The notes under the pieces are model-generated. The model had not been told where the DNA came from, made no database searches, and saw nothing but the letters and a program-made list of their open reading frames with translations. From contig JAUPFV010000005.1 in NCBI GenBank assembly GCA_036936605.1, forward strand, positions 3,151,670 through 3,215,669: a stretch of 64,000 nt of DNA, given 5' to 3'. This DNA is from Limnanthes douglasii subsp. nivea (lineage: Eukaryota; Streptophyta; Magnoliopsida; Brassicales; Limnanthaceae). Shown here in pieces: positions 1-10,205 of this stretch (the stretch's first letter is position 1; each line of letters begins with the position of its first letter). Both the position numbers and the translations under genes were made by a program.

Positions 1-415
1 TCATGTAACCCATGGAACCCCCCAAAGAGAAACCCCCTCAACGAAGACACGAAAAAGAACCAATGGTTGAATCTGATCCCCAAGTTGTCACCCTTTCTCA
101 TTTGACTGAAAATGACTCTGCCCCTCACCAAGCTACGACAACCATTTGACTGACAATAACTTTGCCCCCCCCCCCCCCACCAAGGTACGACAACCTGTAC
201 CTCATAATAAACAGATCAGGCTTGACTAAAATCCTTTTGATCGCTAGGAATAGCACTACAGCCGGTTAGTGTGGACACAATGAAAAAGAGCTATCGTCCA
301 CAGAAATAACCTCGCCCAGAATGCAAATCAGATCTACATCGGTTAGAACAAGTATGTACGGGGACTCCTCCATAATGTATTATTCATCTTTAATTCAATC
401 AATAATTTTAATTAT

Positions 416-1157
416 ATGTGTATTGGTAGCTGGAAAGTGAGGGGTTTAAATGACCTCGTTTGCAAAAAGACGTCCGTGATTTCGTTTTCTCATAAACATC
501 AATATCATTTGTCTGCTTGAAACCAAAGTTAACATCGAAAAGGTTACCCATGCAATGAATACCATGTTGCATTGGTGACACTATAACACAAACCATAATT
601 TTCACCACTACGGTCGAATTTGGATCCCATGGAACCAAAACGTCTACAATATCATTTTAGGATTCTATACCCCTCAAGTTATGAACTATAGAATAACTTG
701 GATTACAAAGAACCTAATGTTAAATCTTACTGTTGTTTATGGATTTAATGAACCTTTTGACTGTCAACCCCTTTGGAGCGATTTGCACTTCGTTGCCCAG
801 ACCAAAGCCTCAAACCCTTGGATTGTCATTGCAGACTTCAATACTATTCAAAGCTCTCAAGAGCGATCCAGCTCTCCAACCCGCTGTAATAGTTCTATTG
901 TCTCTTTTAATGATTGTTTTCGGATATGCGGCCTTGATGATCTTCGCTCCAAGAGCTTCCAATTTTCTTGCTCCAACCGTCAAATCAAAAATCCTATATC
1001 ATCTAGGATTGACAGAGCCCTTGTAAATGGCCTCTGGGACGAATTCTTTCCTAACTCTTTCGCCCACTTTGACCCTCTTGTACCTCAGACCACACCCTAT
1101 CATTCAATAGCCTTCCACCCCTTTTATGAATACCCCCAAAACTTTTATTCTTTTTAA
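416..1157 (+). pseudogene. LINE-1 ORF2 endonuclease domain, broken
   Basis: ORF2 appears to start at the ATG at 416: the opening residues match the plant LINE start (SWKVRGLND at about 425-451, usually SWNVRGLN). A stop follows near 540, and the frame resumes at about 700 with NLTVVYGFNE and VIADFNTI, the conserved 'vyG' and 'GDFN' blocks of the exonuclease-endonuclease-phosphatase fold, then RIDRALVN, the 'RLDR' block. The N of GDFN is retained but G is replaced by A. The domain nicks target DNA for target-primed reverse transcription. At least one frameshift and one stop make this a pseudogene. Confidence 0.8.
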
Positions 1158-1550
1158 TATGTGGCAATACCATCCAAAATTCCAAAGCCTAATTTCTACA
1201 AGTTGGAATCTTCCTTGCAGGAAAGGCCCTATGAAATCCATTGTTATCAAACTAGCCCATCTTATTTCTTCCATAGCTTCCCTTAAAAAATGGAAGTTTA
1301 GCAATATCAGTAACAGAGTGGACGAAGTCCAATCTTCCCTTTCCCGGGCCCAACAAAGCCCTGCTACAGACCTGTCTGAGAGCTCACTCATCTCCAATGA
1401 GCGGGAGGCTGCAAAAACCTATATTTTCTATAGTCATGCTGAAAATCCTTTCTCAAGTAGAAATCTAGAGAATCATTGCTAAATCTTTGAGACCAAAACT
1501 CCAAATGTTTTCACAATAGAATTAGGGCTAGTCAGGCAAAAAACAAAATC

Positions 1551-2857
1551 TTGTCTATCACCAACCCGGATGGTAATACTAGTTCCATCTCTAGAGTCAT
1601 CTCTACCACTTTCCTCAATCACTTCCATAACCTTCTGGGCACCCTAAGTCCAGGTAACTACCCTATCCTTTATAGAATTAGAGCCCTCATCAAAACCTTG
1701 GTTTCCCCGGCTCATAAATCCAACATGATAAAAGCCATCTTTGATAATAAAAAAATTAAAGTTTTCTTATTTGAAATTGACAGTGACAAAGCCTCTGGAC
1801 CTAATAGGTTTAGTGTTCTTTTCTTTAAATCTTGTTGGTCGATTGTCGGGGTGATATCTGATGTTGGGATCAAGCATTTTTTCCACAAAAGGAAAATGAA
1901 CTTTGATTGGAACAAAACCCTGATAGCGCTTATCCCATAGTCTGAATACTCATCCTCCCCTTCAAACTTCATACCCATCTTCTATTGCAATGTTATTTAT
2001 AAGATTACCTCCAAAATCCTTGCGAACAGAATTAAATCAGCCCTCCTTTCTCTGATTGACCCCTTCGAGTCGGATTTTTTTTGAGGCACTCAATCACTGA
2101 TAACATCCTCCTCACCCAAAACCTTATGCATGGCTACCAGACCAATCGCAAGGGCCCAAGATCTTCTCTCAAGATTAAATTGATAAAAACTTTTGACAAT
2201 ATCCGGTTGGAAATTATTTTGAACATTATTTTTGTCATAGGTGTTCATATTGATATAATAAACTGAATCACTTAATGTATCACTACTCCTTCATTCGTTT
2301 TCTGCATCAATGGTACGTCCACAAGCTACTTCCAATGGGAGAAAATCCTCCGACAAGGAGATGCGCTCTCCTTTTATATTTTTTTCATTGTCATACAAGT
2401 CCTCTCTAGCATTTTTCGAAAAAAGAGCCAAGACATTTTCTTCGGTTTTCATTGGAAATTCCACTCACTCAAATTCATCAACCTTCGCTTCACGGATAAC
2501 TTTATGATCTTTAACAGAGCCAGCACTCAGTCCATCAACATTATCCATGAAGGTTTGAAGGAATTCACTCCCCTTTCACGCCTTCACTCAAATCCGAACA
2601 AAAGTCAAATCTACTTCTCGGGAACCTCAACAAGCACAAGAAACGCTATTTTGAACCTCCTCAATTTTAATGAGGAATCCTTACCTGCTAGATACTTTGG
2701 GGTTCCTCTCATCACTTCCAGACTCTCATACAACGACAGCAGACCTCTTTTTCTAAAAGTTGCAAATCGTATAAAATCTTGGACGTTTAAACACCTCTCG
2801 TACGCTGGTAGGCTCAAATTCATCCAATCAGTTCTCTTTGCTAGCGAGGTTTACTAG
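1551..2857 (+). pseudogene. LINE-1 ORF2 reverse transcriptase, broken
   Basis: Fragments of a LINE reverse transcriptase in several frames. DSDKASGPNRFSVLFFKSCW (about 1782-1840) matches the usual 'DKAPGPDGF...FFK.CW' start of the domain. At 2489-2500 the catalytic F/Y-A-D-D box reads FTDN, so the second catalytic aspartate is lost. The thumb/connection region with ARYFGVPL and HLSYAGRLKFIQSVL (about 2690-2840) is well preserved. Stops near 1938, 2264 and 2855 interrupt it. Confidence 0.85.
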
Positions 2858-3721
2858 TCCTCGATTTTCATTCTTCCGGTCAGAGTCCTAAATGAACTCT
2901 CTCGGCTTCTCACTCGTTTCCTATGGTTGGGCTCGGAGATGAAGATCTCGGGGGCGAAGGTCGCATGGGATAAGCTGACTTTTCCTGTAGAAGAGGGCGG
3001 CCTTAGGACCAAACCTAAAAATTTGGAATCAGGCGGTTGCCCTGAAGCCACTTTGGTGCATATTAACCAAAAACAAAAACTCCATATGGACCCAGTGAAC
3101 CCTTGCTAAGAAAATAATAAACAGAAGCCTTTGGACAATTCCCCCTCCTTCAAACGCCAGTCGGGGTTGGAGAAAGATCCTAAAAATTCAAAATCCGGTT
3201 GCGGGCCTCTATAAAGTTCTTGTTGGAAATGGAAACGACACTTATGTCTGGTACGATGCATGACTCTTTCCAATCTCCATCATTGACCGTTTTGGCCCCA
3301 ACATTACAAATTTGGCTCGTTTGCGCAATATTTCATGAGTCGCGAACCTCCATTGCAACAGAAGATGGGTTTGGCCCTCCCACGTTGGGCCATAAGTAGA
3401 CGCATGCAACCTCACCTTAACAAAATTAGAAACTCCTTTAGTGCTCTTCTTCCAGTTTCAGATGCTGATGACATCTTTCTATGGATCTCTAACAAGTCCA
3501 AACCGCACATTACCATCAGTAGCACCTACACTGCTATCGGACCTTTTAGGGATAAAGTTGCTTGGGCTTCCTTAGTCTGGAACAAGTACTCTATCCCCAG
3601 GCACTCATTTATCACCTATATGACCATTCTCGACAAGCTCACTACTCGGGATAAACTTATTGACTGGGGGCTCGACACCCCATCTGAATGTGTTCTCTGT
3701 CCAGTTTCCCAGAAACGCTAG
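2858..3721 (+). pseudogene. LINE-1 C-terminal region with zf-RVT-like domain, broken
   Basis: Continuation of ORF2. The stretch 3335-3721 encodes about 128 residues resembling the zinc-binding domain that follows plant LINE reverse transcriptases (zf-RVT): WASLVWNKYSIPRHSF followed by LTTRDKLIDWGLDTPSECVLC, the usual 'P.h.f..W....rl.t.drl..wg......C.lC' pattern. The ending cysteine pair (ECVLC) is present; the reading frame stops right after it. Confidence 0.75.
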
Positions 3722-3857
3722 AGCATCTCCTCATTCTCTGTCCTTATTAATCCTCTATCTAGGAGGCCATAGCTTGAAAGATTCTCATTAACTCAAACCC
3801 CACCTCCTGGACCTCTTGGCTTGAGGAGGCGAGCGCTTGGACTACATCTGATAACGG

Positions 3858-4157
3858 AAAAGGCAACCTTTGGCCAACAACTTTCTGTTCAATTATATAC
3901 CACATTTAGACCGAAAGAAACGCTCGAATTTTCAAAAACAAGCAAGTGTTGAGCTCGAGTATCGCTCATCATGTCCAATCTGACCTTCGTTACCGCTATC
4001 ACGGTACAACAGAAAAGGCAATTTGGCGAACTGCTTTCTATTCAATTATATACCACATTTGGACCGAAAAAAAACTCGAAATTTCAAAAACAAACAAGCG
4101 TTGACCTCGCATATCGCTCATTATTTTCTTTCTAGTCTACATTACCGCTATCACGTA
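3858..4157 (+). repeat. Imperfect tandem duplication (~150 bp x 2) of LINE-1 C-terminus
   Basis: Two imperfect copies begin with AAAAGGCA at 3858 and at 4013 (offset 155) and end near the shared TACCGCTATCACG at about 3991 and 4143. The translated core (FYSIIYHIWTE in copy 2) is the usual LINE C-terminal 'YHIWRERN' motif, so the duplication lies within ORF2. Confidence 0.8.
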
Positions 4158-4310
4158 CAAATATCATGTTTACTTTGTAATAGATTATCTTATGTATGTT
4201 ACGTTAAGGTTTAACCCAATTTTATAATCAAACCCACTAGACCAACCTGATCTATTGTAAACGATTTTTATATATGTTTTACCATTTTCTATAAATAAAT
4301 AAAAAAACTG

Positions 4311-4738
4311 AAGAGGAATTGATAATATGATCCTGTTTTCATAAATATAAGAAATAACTTAGAATAAATTCCTCAATCCCATGTATTCTATTCTATATAT
4401 TATTTTGCCATCAAGTCTTAGGTACGGTTTGGCTAGGACCCGCCAGAACCTTTACATTTCCTTCTTCCAATCTGTGTGGAACATTGGTTATCGAAAAATA
4501 TTTGATTTCCATCCAATAAAGCCAAATCAAAATGCATTTTGGATTTCAACCCACTGAATCGATATACAATTATAAAAATTATGTTATTTCAACCCAATAA
4601 ACGGAAATCAAATGCTTTTGGACTTCGACCTACAGGGTCGAAATCAAATTGTCAAGGTTTTAACATAACCCTCCCCTGTTTCTAGCTAAAATCATTCTCT
4701 CATCTTATAAACACACAAAAAAACAGATAATTGTTGAG
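4311..4738. other. Non-coding stretch before the copia element
   Basis: AT-rich; no gene recognised. It holds a pair of similar ~60-bp segments (about 4500-4575 and 4590-4655), each with AATCAAA, then TTTTGGA and TTC(A/G)ACC. Relative to the host gene this is the displaced downstream flank, because the copia insertion split it from 10136 onward. Confidence 0.5.
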
Positions 4739-4743
4739 GACAA

Positions 4744-5207
4744 AGTTAGAAATAGGAAATATAGAGAGAGATATAGGATTTGTATTTTCATTATTGGAAT
4801 CAAGAATACAGATTAACTCTTTATAGTAGAGTTACTAACAACTTGTTGTTAGTTAGTTACACAATCTGTTACATTGTTACATCTTGTTACATTTAATGAA
4901 ATCAGTCACATTTTAGACCACTACACTTATTTCGTGTGATATAGTTTGGACCAGTAGAGTTTGGGCCAGCAACAATCCAAGGAGCCTTACTAAACCATTA
5001 ATTGGGTTTCAACACAAGATCCGGTCCAACTTGTCTTGACCCGGGTCGACTTAGGGTTCAGACATGAAACCCTAAGTCCCTTCTCCTTTCTCTTCTCTTT
5101 CTCCTCTAGCCTTTCTCTTCTCTTTCTTCTCCAAAACCTCAGACCCCATTAACACAGCCCTTGGAGCTTCACCATGTTCAAGCTTCAAGGGCTTGTTACC
5201 TTTCACA
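4744..5207 (-). repeat. Copia 3' LTR (464 bp)
   Basis: Minus-strand LTR starts TGTGAAAGG at 5207 and ends ...CTAACT at 4744. It matches the copy at 9672-10135 over its full length by eye. It also contains the last ~45 codons and stop of the polyprotein frame (5072-5207). Confidence 0.95.
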
Positions 5208-8200
5208 TCCCCCCTCAAACGAAGGGGTGATAGAATCAGTCCGAGTTTGTCCCTCAGAAAATGAAATCGATGGTGTGTGAGAGCCTTTGTGAGACAATCA
5301 GCCAATTGGTCATGAGACGGCACGAATCTGACTTGAAGAAGCCCTTTCATCACCTGATCCCGAACAAAATGCACATCAATTTCTATGTGCTTTGTTCGGG
5401 CATGGAAGACTGGGTTGGAGGCAAGGGAGCTCGCTCCTAAGTTATCACACCAGATAACAGAGGGAGTTTCGATTGGAAATCGAATTTCTGTCAGCAAGGA
5501 CCGCAACCACATCAACTCTGCTGACAGATTCGCTAGAGCTCGGTACTCCGACTCAGTGGAGGACCTAGCAACTACATTCTGTTTCTTCGAAGACCAGGAT
5601 ATGAGAGAGTCTCCAAAGTACACACAGTAGGCACCAATGCTTTTCCGATCATCAGAGGAGGAGGCCCAGTCAGCATCTGTGAAACCCTGAAGCTGAAAGT
5701 TGAAGGATGGCTTCAGATGCAACCCAATCCAGCACGACCCAGCTAAGTATCTCAAAACTCTTTTCAGATTTTGCCAATGTATTGTTGTTGGGGCTTGCTG
5801 ATATTGACTGAGCTTGTTAACAGCAAAGGCAATATCAGGCCTCGTATGTATTAGATACTGTAATGCACCTAATAAGCTGCGATATGGTGTAGGGTCAGCA
5901 AGTGGTGTACCAGTATCATGAGCAAGATGAAGGCCAGCAGCCATTGGAGTAGGACACGGTTTGGCTAGGGAGAGACCCTGCGAACTGAGTAAGTTTTTAA
6001 TATACTGTTGCTGTGTTAAGTAGAACCCAGTAGGATCACGATGAACTTCTATTCCAAGGAATAGATGGAGTGGTCCTATATCCTTTAGGGAAAACACTTT
6101 GTTGAGTTTTTGAATAAACTCCTTCAATCCTGCTGTTTGATTTCCTGTGACAATAATGTCATCAACATAGACCAAAATGAGTAGTATAGTAGTATTAGAG
6201 ACCAGATAGAATAAGGAGCAGTCAGATTTAGAGTTGACAAAACCCCATTGGATAAGAGTGTCTTTCAACCTAGAGTACCAGGCCCTTGGGGCTTGTTTAA
6301 GACCATACAAGGCCTTATGGAGCTTGCACACATGTGTGGGCTTCTGAGGATCTTGAAACCCTTGTGGTTGAACCATGTAAACGTCTTCAGTCAAATAACC
6401 ATTTAGAAAGGCATTATTGATGTCTAATTGCCTTACTTCCCAGTCTTTAGAAACTGCTAGGGTCAAAACCAATCTGACTGTAGAAGGCTTTATCACAGGA
6501 CTGAATGTCTCAGAGTAGTCAATGCCAGGGGTTTGATGAAACCCCTTGGCTACTAGTCTAGCCTTGTGACGTTGAACAGAGCCATCCCTGTTATACTTTA
6601 CCTTGTAGACCCATTTACACCCCACAACACTGAGTTTAGAACTCCAGGGAACTAAGGACCAGGTTTTGTTGAGCATTAGAGCTTTGTATTCTGTGTCCAT
6701 AGCAGCTACCCAATGTGCATACTTCACAGCCTTAGAATAAGTGCTAGGTTCAATAGCATCCAAGTCAGTCTTGATCACAGAACCAATATAAGGATGTTTA
6801 GGTATTCTAGTTCCATCTTGATTTCTGGTTACCATAGGATGAGAGGTAGGTTTAGAAGATAAAGTGGTTTGATTATTAGTAGAGTCAAGAGGAAGACAGA
6901 TAGAAAGGTTAGGATGTAGTTGATTCAGATGGCTTGGATGAGAATCAGTGGTATGATTGAGAGAGTTGTTGGGTGTTTGAATGTATCTGGGACTGTGATT
7001 AGGTGACTCAAAACATGTTTGAGAAGGAATAGAACTATCAGGTATAGTATGATCAGTATTAGAAGAAAGGTTGTGAGACTTACCTTGTGAAGACATAGTT
7101 TGCAAGGCAGTGTCCTCTTGAGAGACCCTGAGAGTTGTAGCTGGTAACACTGAGTGTTCATAGTTCACAAGAGACTGAGGTAAATAGGGTAACCAAGACT
7201 CTAGAACCACTTTAGTAGAAGACTCAGGAATAGAAGTATGAAGAAACTGATGTTTAAAAGGAAACTCAGTTTCATTGAAGATGACATTTTTAGATATATA
7301 GACCCTGCCTTTAGGACTGAGACAAATATACCCCTTGTGAAACTGACTGACCCCCAAGAAAACACACTTAACAGTATGGAATTGAAATTTATGTGATTGA
7401 TAAGACCTGAGGCATGGAAAACATGCACACCCAAAAGTTTTTAGAGATAGGTAGTTAGGTTTTTTGTGAAACAAGACTTCAAAAGGTGAACTGTTTGATA
7501 GAATAGGTGTAGGAAGCCTATTGATAAGATAGACTGATGTTTGAAAGGCTTGAACCCAGAATCTATAGGGTAGACTGGCTTGAGACAGAAGGGTTAAACC
7601 AGTCTCAACTATGTGCCTGTGTTTACGTTCAGCTCTACCATTTTGAGCTGAAGTGTGAGGGCATGATTTCCTCACAATAAAACCTTGCTCCTTGGCCATA
7701 GTGGATAAAGGCAGAAACTCTCCTCCACCATCACATTGAATAGCTTTAATGCTTCTTTCAAATTGTTTTTCAACAAGGCACTTGAATTGTTTAAACATGC
7801 TGAACACTTCACTTTTATGTTTGACAGGGTACAGCCACGTATACCTGGTGTGGTCATCCACAAAGATCACATAATACTTGTGACCTTGAGTGGAAGCCAC
7901 AGGAGAGGGACCCCATACATTTGTATGTATGAGATCCAAGACACCACTGGCATGAGATTGAGACACAGAGGATGGTAAAGCATGTGACTTCCCAAACTGA
8001 CAAGCTTCACAAAAGGTAATTCTTTCTTTTATAACAGAAGTGAGGTTACATTGTCTTAGAACAGAATTAAGAACATGTAGGGATGGATGGCCAAGCTTCC
8101 TATGCCATCCATCTTTTAGGGAATTAGGTAAACAGACAGACATGACACAAGGTAGTAAAGTACTAGGAGAAAAAGGATTGTGTTTGACACTAGTGGACAG

Positions 8201-9643
8201 ACCCCCAGTTGCTTGTGACTTAGGAACATCCTTCAGCTTGTATAAACCTCCCTCAGTAGTCCCTTTGAGAAGCACTGTCCCTGATAGTTTGTCCTTCACA
8301 AGACAAGAGTCATGATGAAATTCAATAAAGACATTATTATGATTTGTAAGTTGGGACACAGATAATAGATTCTTGTTAATCTGAGGTACATGTAGGATAT
8401 GTTTGAGAGAAATGGGAATGTTATTGAGAGATTGCAAACTAGAATCCCCTATGTTATGTATAGGTAGTCTGTGACCATTACCAACCAGAACACTTTTGTT
8501 ACCTGTGTACTCTCCTTTCTGAGCAAGCATGTTAGGATTCCCTGTGACATGGTGACTAGCACCACTGTCAGCATACCAAGTAGAATCACTAGTAGAGTCT
8601 TGAGTAGTTACATATGCAGCATGATCATTGTCTCCCTTAGATTGTTCAGTAGAAGATGATCCCATGACAGATGGATCATCCCTGTAGTAGCACACTAGTG
8701 CAGCATGTCCATATCTATTATAGATTTGACATGTAGGTTTATTTTGAGAGAAGCGTCCCCCTCTCCCTCTATAATAGTTATTCCTTCCTCTTGAGTAGTT
8801 AGAATTGTTTCTTCCCCTATTGTTTCTGTAAGAGCTTTTGTACTGCCCAGTGTAGTTCTTCTGATTCCCACTGTTATTCTGTGCTTTGTAATCTGTCTTT
8901 TGAGTGAGATTAGCTGTAGCTAGGTTTAAGTTTGCTAGGTTGTTTTGAATGTTAACCAGCTGATCTAGTCTACTCTCAAAAGTGAGCAGACTAGTTTGAA
9001 GGTCTAGCCACCCCATAGAATCCTTGTCAGTTAGACTGACCACAATAGGAGTATACTCAGAATCTAAACCAGCAAGAACCTGAGTGATCAAATCATCAAT
9101 TGAAACTCCACAGCCAGCTAACACTAGATTGTCAGCAATGTTCTTCATTTTGCTTAGGTATTCAGTCATAGTTAGGTTACCTTTCCTTGTTCTTTGAAAT
9201 TCAGACTTGTAGTATGTTATCCTGGCCCTTGTGTGTGAGCCTGAGAGCTTGCTAGCTGCATCCCACAGCTCTCTCGATGTGCTCTCTTCCATTAACTGAG
9301 CAGCAACATCTGTACTCATTGTAGAGTACAACCAACCAAGAAGCAGTTGGTCTTTGGCAGTCCAATCCTCATAGTCTGGATTGTTGACAGTATTGCCTTC
9401 TGAATCAATGATCAGCTTAGGAGGACAGGGCTTATCCCATGTAACAAAGCCTCCAAGCTTGTTGCCTTTGATGATAGGCAGAACCATAGTTTTCCACAGC
9501 AAGTAATTGCTTATGTCAAGCCTAATCTGACTGCTGTTGTTCATTGTTTGCAGGTGTACACTCTTGGCAGCACCAGAAGGATTGCTGGGGAACACAGAGC
9601 CAAGAGACTCACTGCTATGGGTAGGGGAATCAGAGTTCGCCAT
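5072..9643 (-). CDS. Copia gag-pol polyprotein, 1523 aa, uninterrupted
   Basis: Single frame with copia order. Gag about residues 35-240; basic N/R/G-rich linker 255-300; zinc knuckle 305-318 (C305, H313, C318, but Tyr at 308 where the second Cys belongs). Aspartic protease active site DSG at 359-361. Integrase zinc site H514, H519, C545, C548; catalytic positions N575 (normally Asp), D638, E672. RT with QLDINNAF near 1072 and YVDD at 1159-1162. RNase H D1323, E1364, D1400. The start at 9643 gives a MANSDS... N-terminus 17 bases inside the PBS. The frame runs through the purine tract into the 3' LTR and stops at 5072, adding about 45 charged residues that are probably not needed. The two substitutions suggest this copy may be unable to integrate on its own, despite the open frame and identical LTRs. 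Confidence 0.95.
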   Translation of the reverse strand: MANSDSPTHSSESLGSVFPSNPSGAAKSVHLQTMNNSSQIRLDISNYLLWKTMVLPIIKGNKLGGFVTWDKPCPPKLIIDSEGNTVNNPDYEDWTAKDQLLLGWLYSTMSTDVAAQLMEESTSRELWDAASKLSGSHTRARITYYKSEFQRTRKGNLTMTEYLSKMKNIADNLVLAGCGVSIDDLITQVLAGLDSEYTPIVVSLTDKDSMGWLDLQTSLLTFESRLDQLVNIQNNLANLNLATANLTQKTDYKAQNNSGNQKNYTGQYKSSYRNNRGRNNSNYSRGRNNYYRGRGGRFSQNKPTCQIYNRYGHAALVCYYRDDPSVMGSSSTEQSKGDNDHAAYVTTQDSTSDSTWYADSGASHHVTGNPNMLAQKGEYTGNKSVLVGNGHRLPIHNIGDSSLQSLNNIPISLKHILHVPQINKNLLSVSQLTNHNNVFIEFHHDSCLVKDKLSGTVLLKGTTEGGLYKLKDVPKSQATGGLSTSVKHNPFSPSTLLPCVMSVCLPNSLKDGWHRKLGHPSLHVLNSVLRQCNLTSVIKERITFCEACQFGKSHALPSSVSQSHASGVLDLIHTNVWGPSPVASTQGHKYYVIFVDDHTRYTWLYPVKHKSEVFSMFKQFKCLVEKQFERSIKAIQCDGGGEFLPLSTMAKEQGFIVRKSCPHTSAQNGRAERKHRHIVETGLTLLSQASLPYRFWVQAFQTSVYLINRLPTPILSNSSPFEVLFHKKPNYLSLKTFGCACFPCLRSYQSHKFQFHTVKCVFLGVSQFHKGYICLSPKGRVYISKNVIFNETEFPFKHQFLHTSIPESSTKVVLESWLPYLPQSLVNYEHSVLPATTLRVSQEDTALQTMSSQGKSHNLSSNTDHTIPDSSIPSQTCFESPNHSPRYIQTPNNSLNHTTDSHPSHLNQLHPNLSICLPLDSTNNQTTLSSKPTSHPMVTRNQDGTRIPKHPYIGSVIKTDLDAIEPSTYSKAVKYAHWVAAMDTEYKALMLNKTWSLVPWSSKLSVVGCKWVYKVKYNRDGSVQRHKARLVAKGFHQTPGIDYSETFSPVIKPSTVRLVLTLAVSKDWEVRQLDINNAFLNGYLTEDVYMVQPQGFQDPQKPTHVCKLHKALYGLKQAPRAWYSRLKDTLIQWGFVNSKSDCSLFYLVSNTTILLILVYVDDIIVTGNQTAGLKEFIQKLNKVFSLKDIGPLHLFLGIEVHRDPTGFYLTQQQYIKNLLSSQGLSLAKPCPTPMAAGLHLAHDTGTPLADPTPYRSLLGALQYLIHTRPDIAFAVNKLSQYQQAPTTIHWQNLKRVLRYLAGSCWIGLHLKPSFNFQLQGFTDADWASSSDDRKSIGAYCVYFGDSLISWSSKKQNVVARSSTESEYRALANLSAELMWLRSLLTEIRFPIETPSVIWCDNLGASSLASNPVFHARTKHIEIDVHFVRDQVMKGLLQVRFVPSHDQLADCLTKALTHHRFHFLRDKLGLILSPLRLRGDVKGNKPLKLEHGEAPRAVLMGSEVLEKKEKRKARGEREEKGEGT
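5208..5216 (-). other. Copia polypurine tract
   Basis: The minus strand reads GAGGGGGGA directly before the 3' LTR, the expected place for the plus-strand DNA primer of an LTR retrotransposon. Confidence 0.85.
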
Positions 9644-9659
9644 TGAAGGCTTGCAAAGA

Positions 9660-9671
9660 GCTCTGATACCA
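9660..9671 (-). other. Copia primer binding site (initiator Met-tRNA)
   Basis: The minus strand reads TGGTATCAGAGC immediately inside the 5' LTR, the standard plant copia PBS complementary to the 3' end of tRNA-iMet. Confidence 0.93.
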
Positions 9672-10135
9672 AGTTAGAAATAGGAAATATAGAGAGAGAT
9701 ATAGGATTTGTATTTTCATTATTGGAATCAAGAATACAGATTAACTCTTTATAGTAGAGTTACTAACAACTTGTTGTTAGTTAGTTACACAATCTGTTAC
9801 ATTGTTACATCTTGTTACATTTAATGAAATCAGTCACATTTTAGACCACTACACTTATTTCGTGTGATATAGTTTGGACCAGTAGAGTTTGGGCCAGCAA
9901 CAATCCAAGGAGCCTTACTAAACCATTAATTGGGTTTCAACACAAGATCCGGTCCAACTTGTCTTGACCCGGGTCGACTTAGGGTTCAGACATGAAACCC
10001 TAAGTCCCTTCTCCTTTCTCTTCTCTTTCTCCTCTAGCCTTTCTCTTCTCTTTCTTCTCCAAAACCTCAGACCCCATTAACACAGCCCTTGGAGCTTCAC
10101 CATGTTCAAGCTTCAAGGGCTTGTTACCTTTCACA
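9672..10135 (-). repeat. Copia 5' LTR (464 bp), promoter-bearing
   Basis: Matches the 3' LTR over its whole length. As the upstream LTR it should hold the element promoter reading leftward. It lies in the same orientation as the malectin-like gene and directly downstream of it. The short open frame inside it (10000-10135) is the same LTR-encoded polyprotein tail, not a gene. Confidence 0.95.
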
Positions 10136-10205
10136 GACAACCTTGAATCTGAATAAAGTTCTTGAATAATACAACAAATCATATTACATATTTTGTGACA
10201 ACGAA

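Larger units (their letters stand above)
1..4310 (+). mobile_element. LINE-1 relic (L1-like non-LTR retrotransposon), decayed
   Basis: A plus-strand L1-like LINE recognised from protein fragments in the expected order: end of ORF1 (1-410), apurinic-type endonuclease (416-1150), reverse transcriptase (about 1550-2860) and zf-RVT/C-terminal region (about 3150-4160). Many stops and frameshifts separate the fragments, so it cannot encode a working protein. An A-rich stretch near 4290-4310 may be the old 3' tail; no target-site duplication was found. A 14-base C run at 165-178 lies in the ORF1 part, beside a short imperfect duplication (131-150 against 165-190). Confidence 0.85.
4744..10135 (-). 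mobile_element. Complete Ty1/copia LTR retrotransposon, recent insertion
   Basis: A 5.4-kb element in the minus orientation. LTRs of 464 bp at 4744-5207 (3' LTR) and 9672-10135 (5' LTR) look identical when read side by side. A 5-bp target duplication GACAA flanks it at 4739-4743 and 10136-10140. A primer binding site matching initiator-Met tRNA (TGGTATCAGAGC on the minus strand, 9660-9671) and a purine tract (GAGGGGGGA, 5208-5216) are present. One uninterrupted polyprotein frame fills the interior. Domain order protease-integrase-RT-RNase H places it in Ty1/copia. Identical LTRs imply a recent insertion. Confidence 0.97.
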
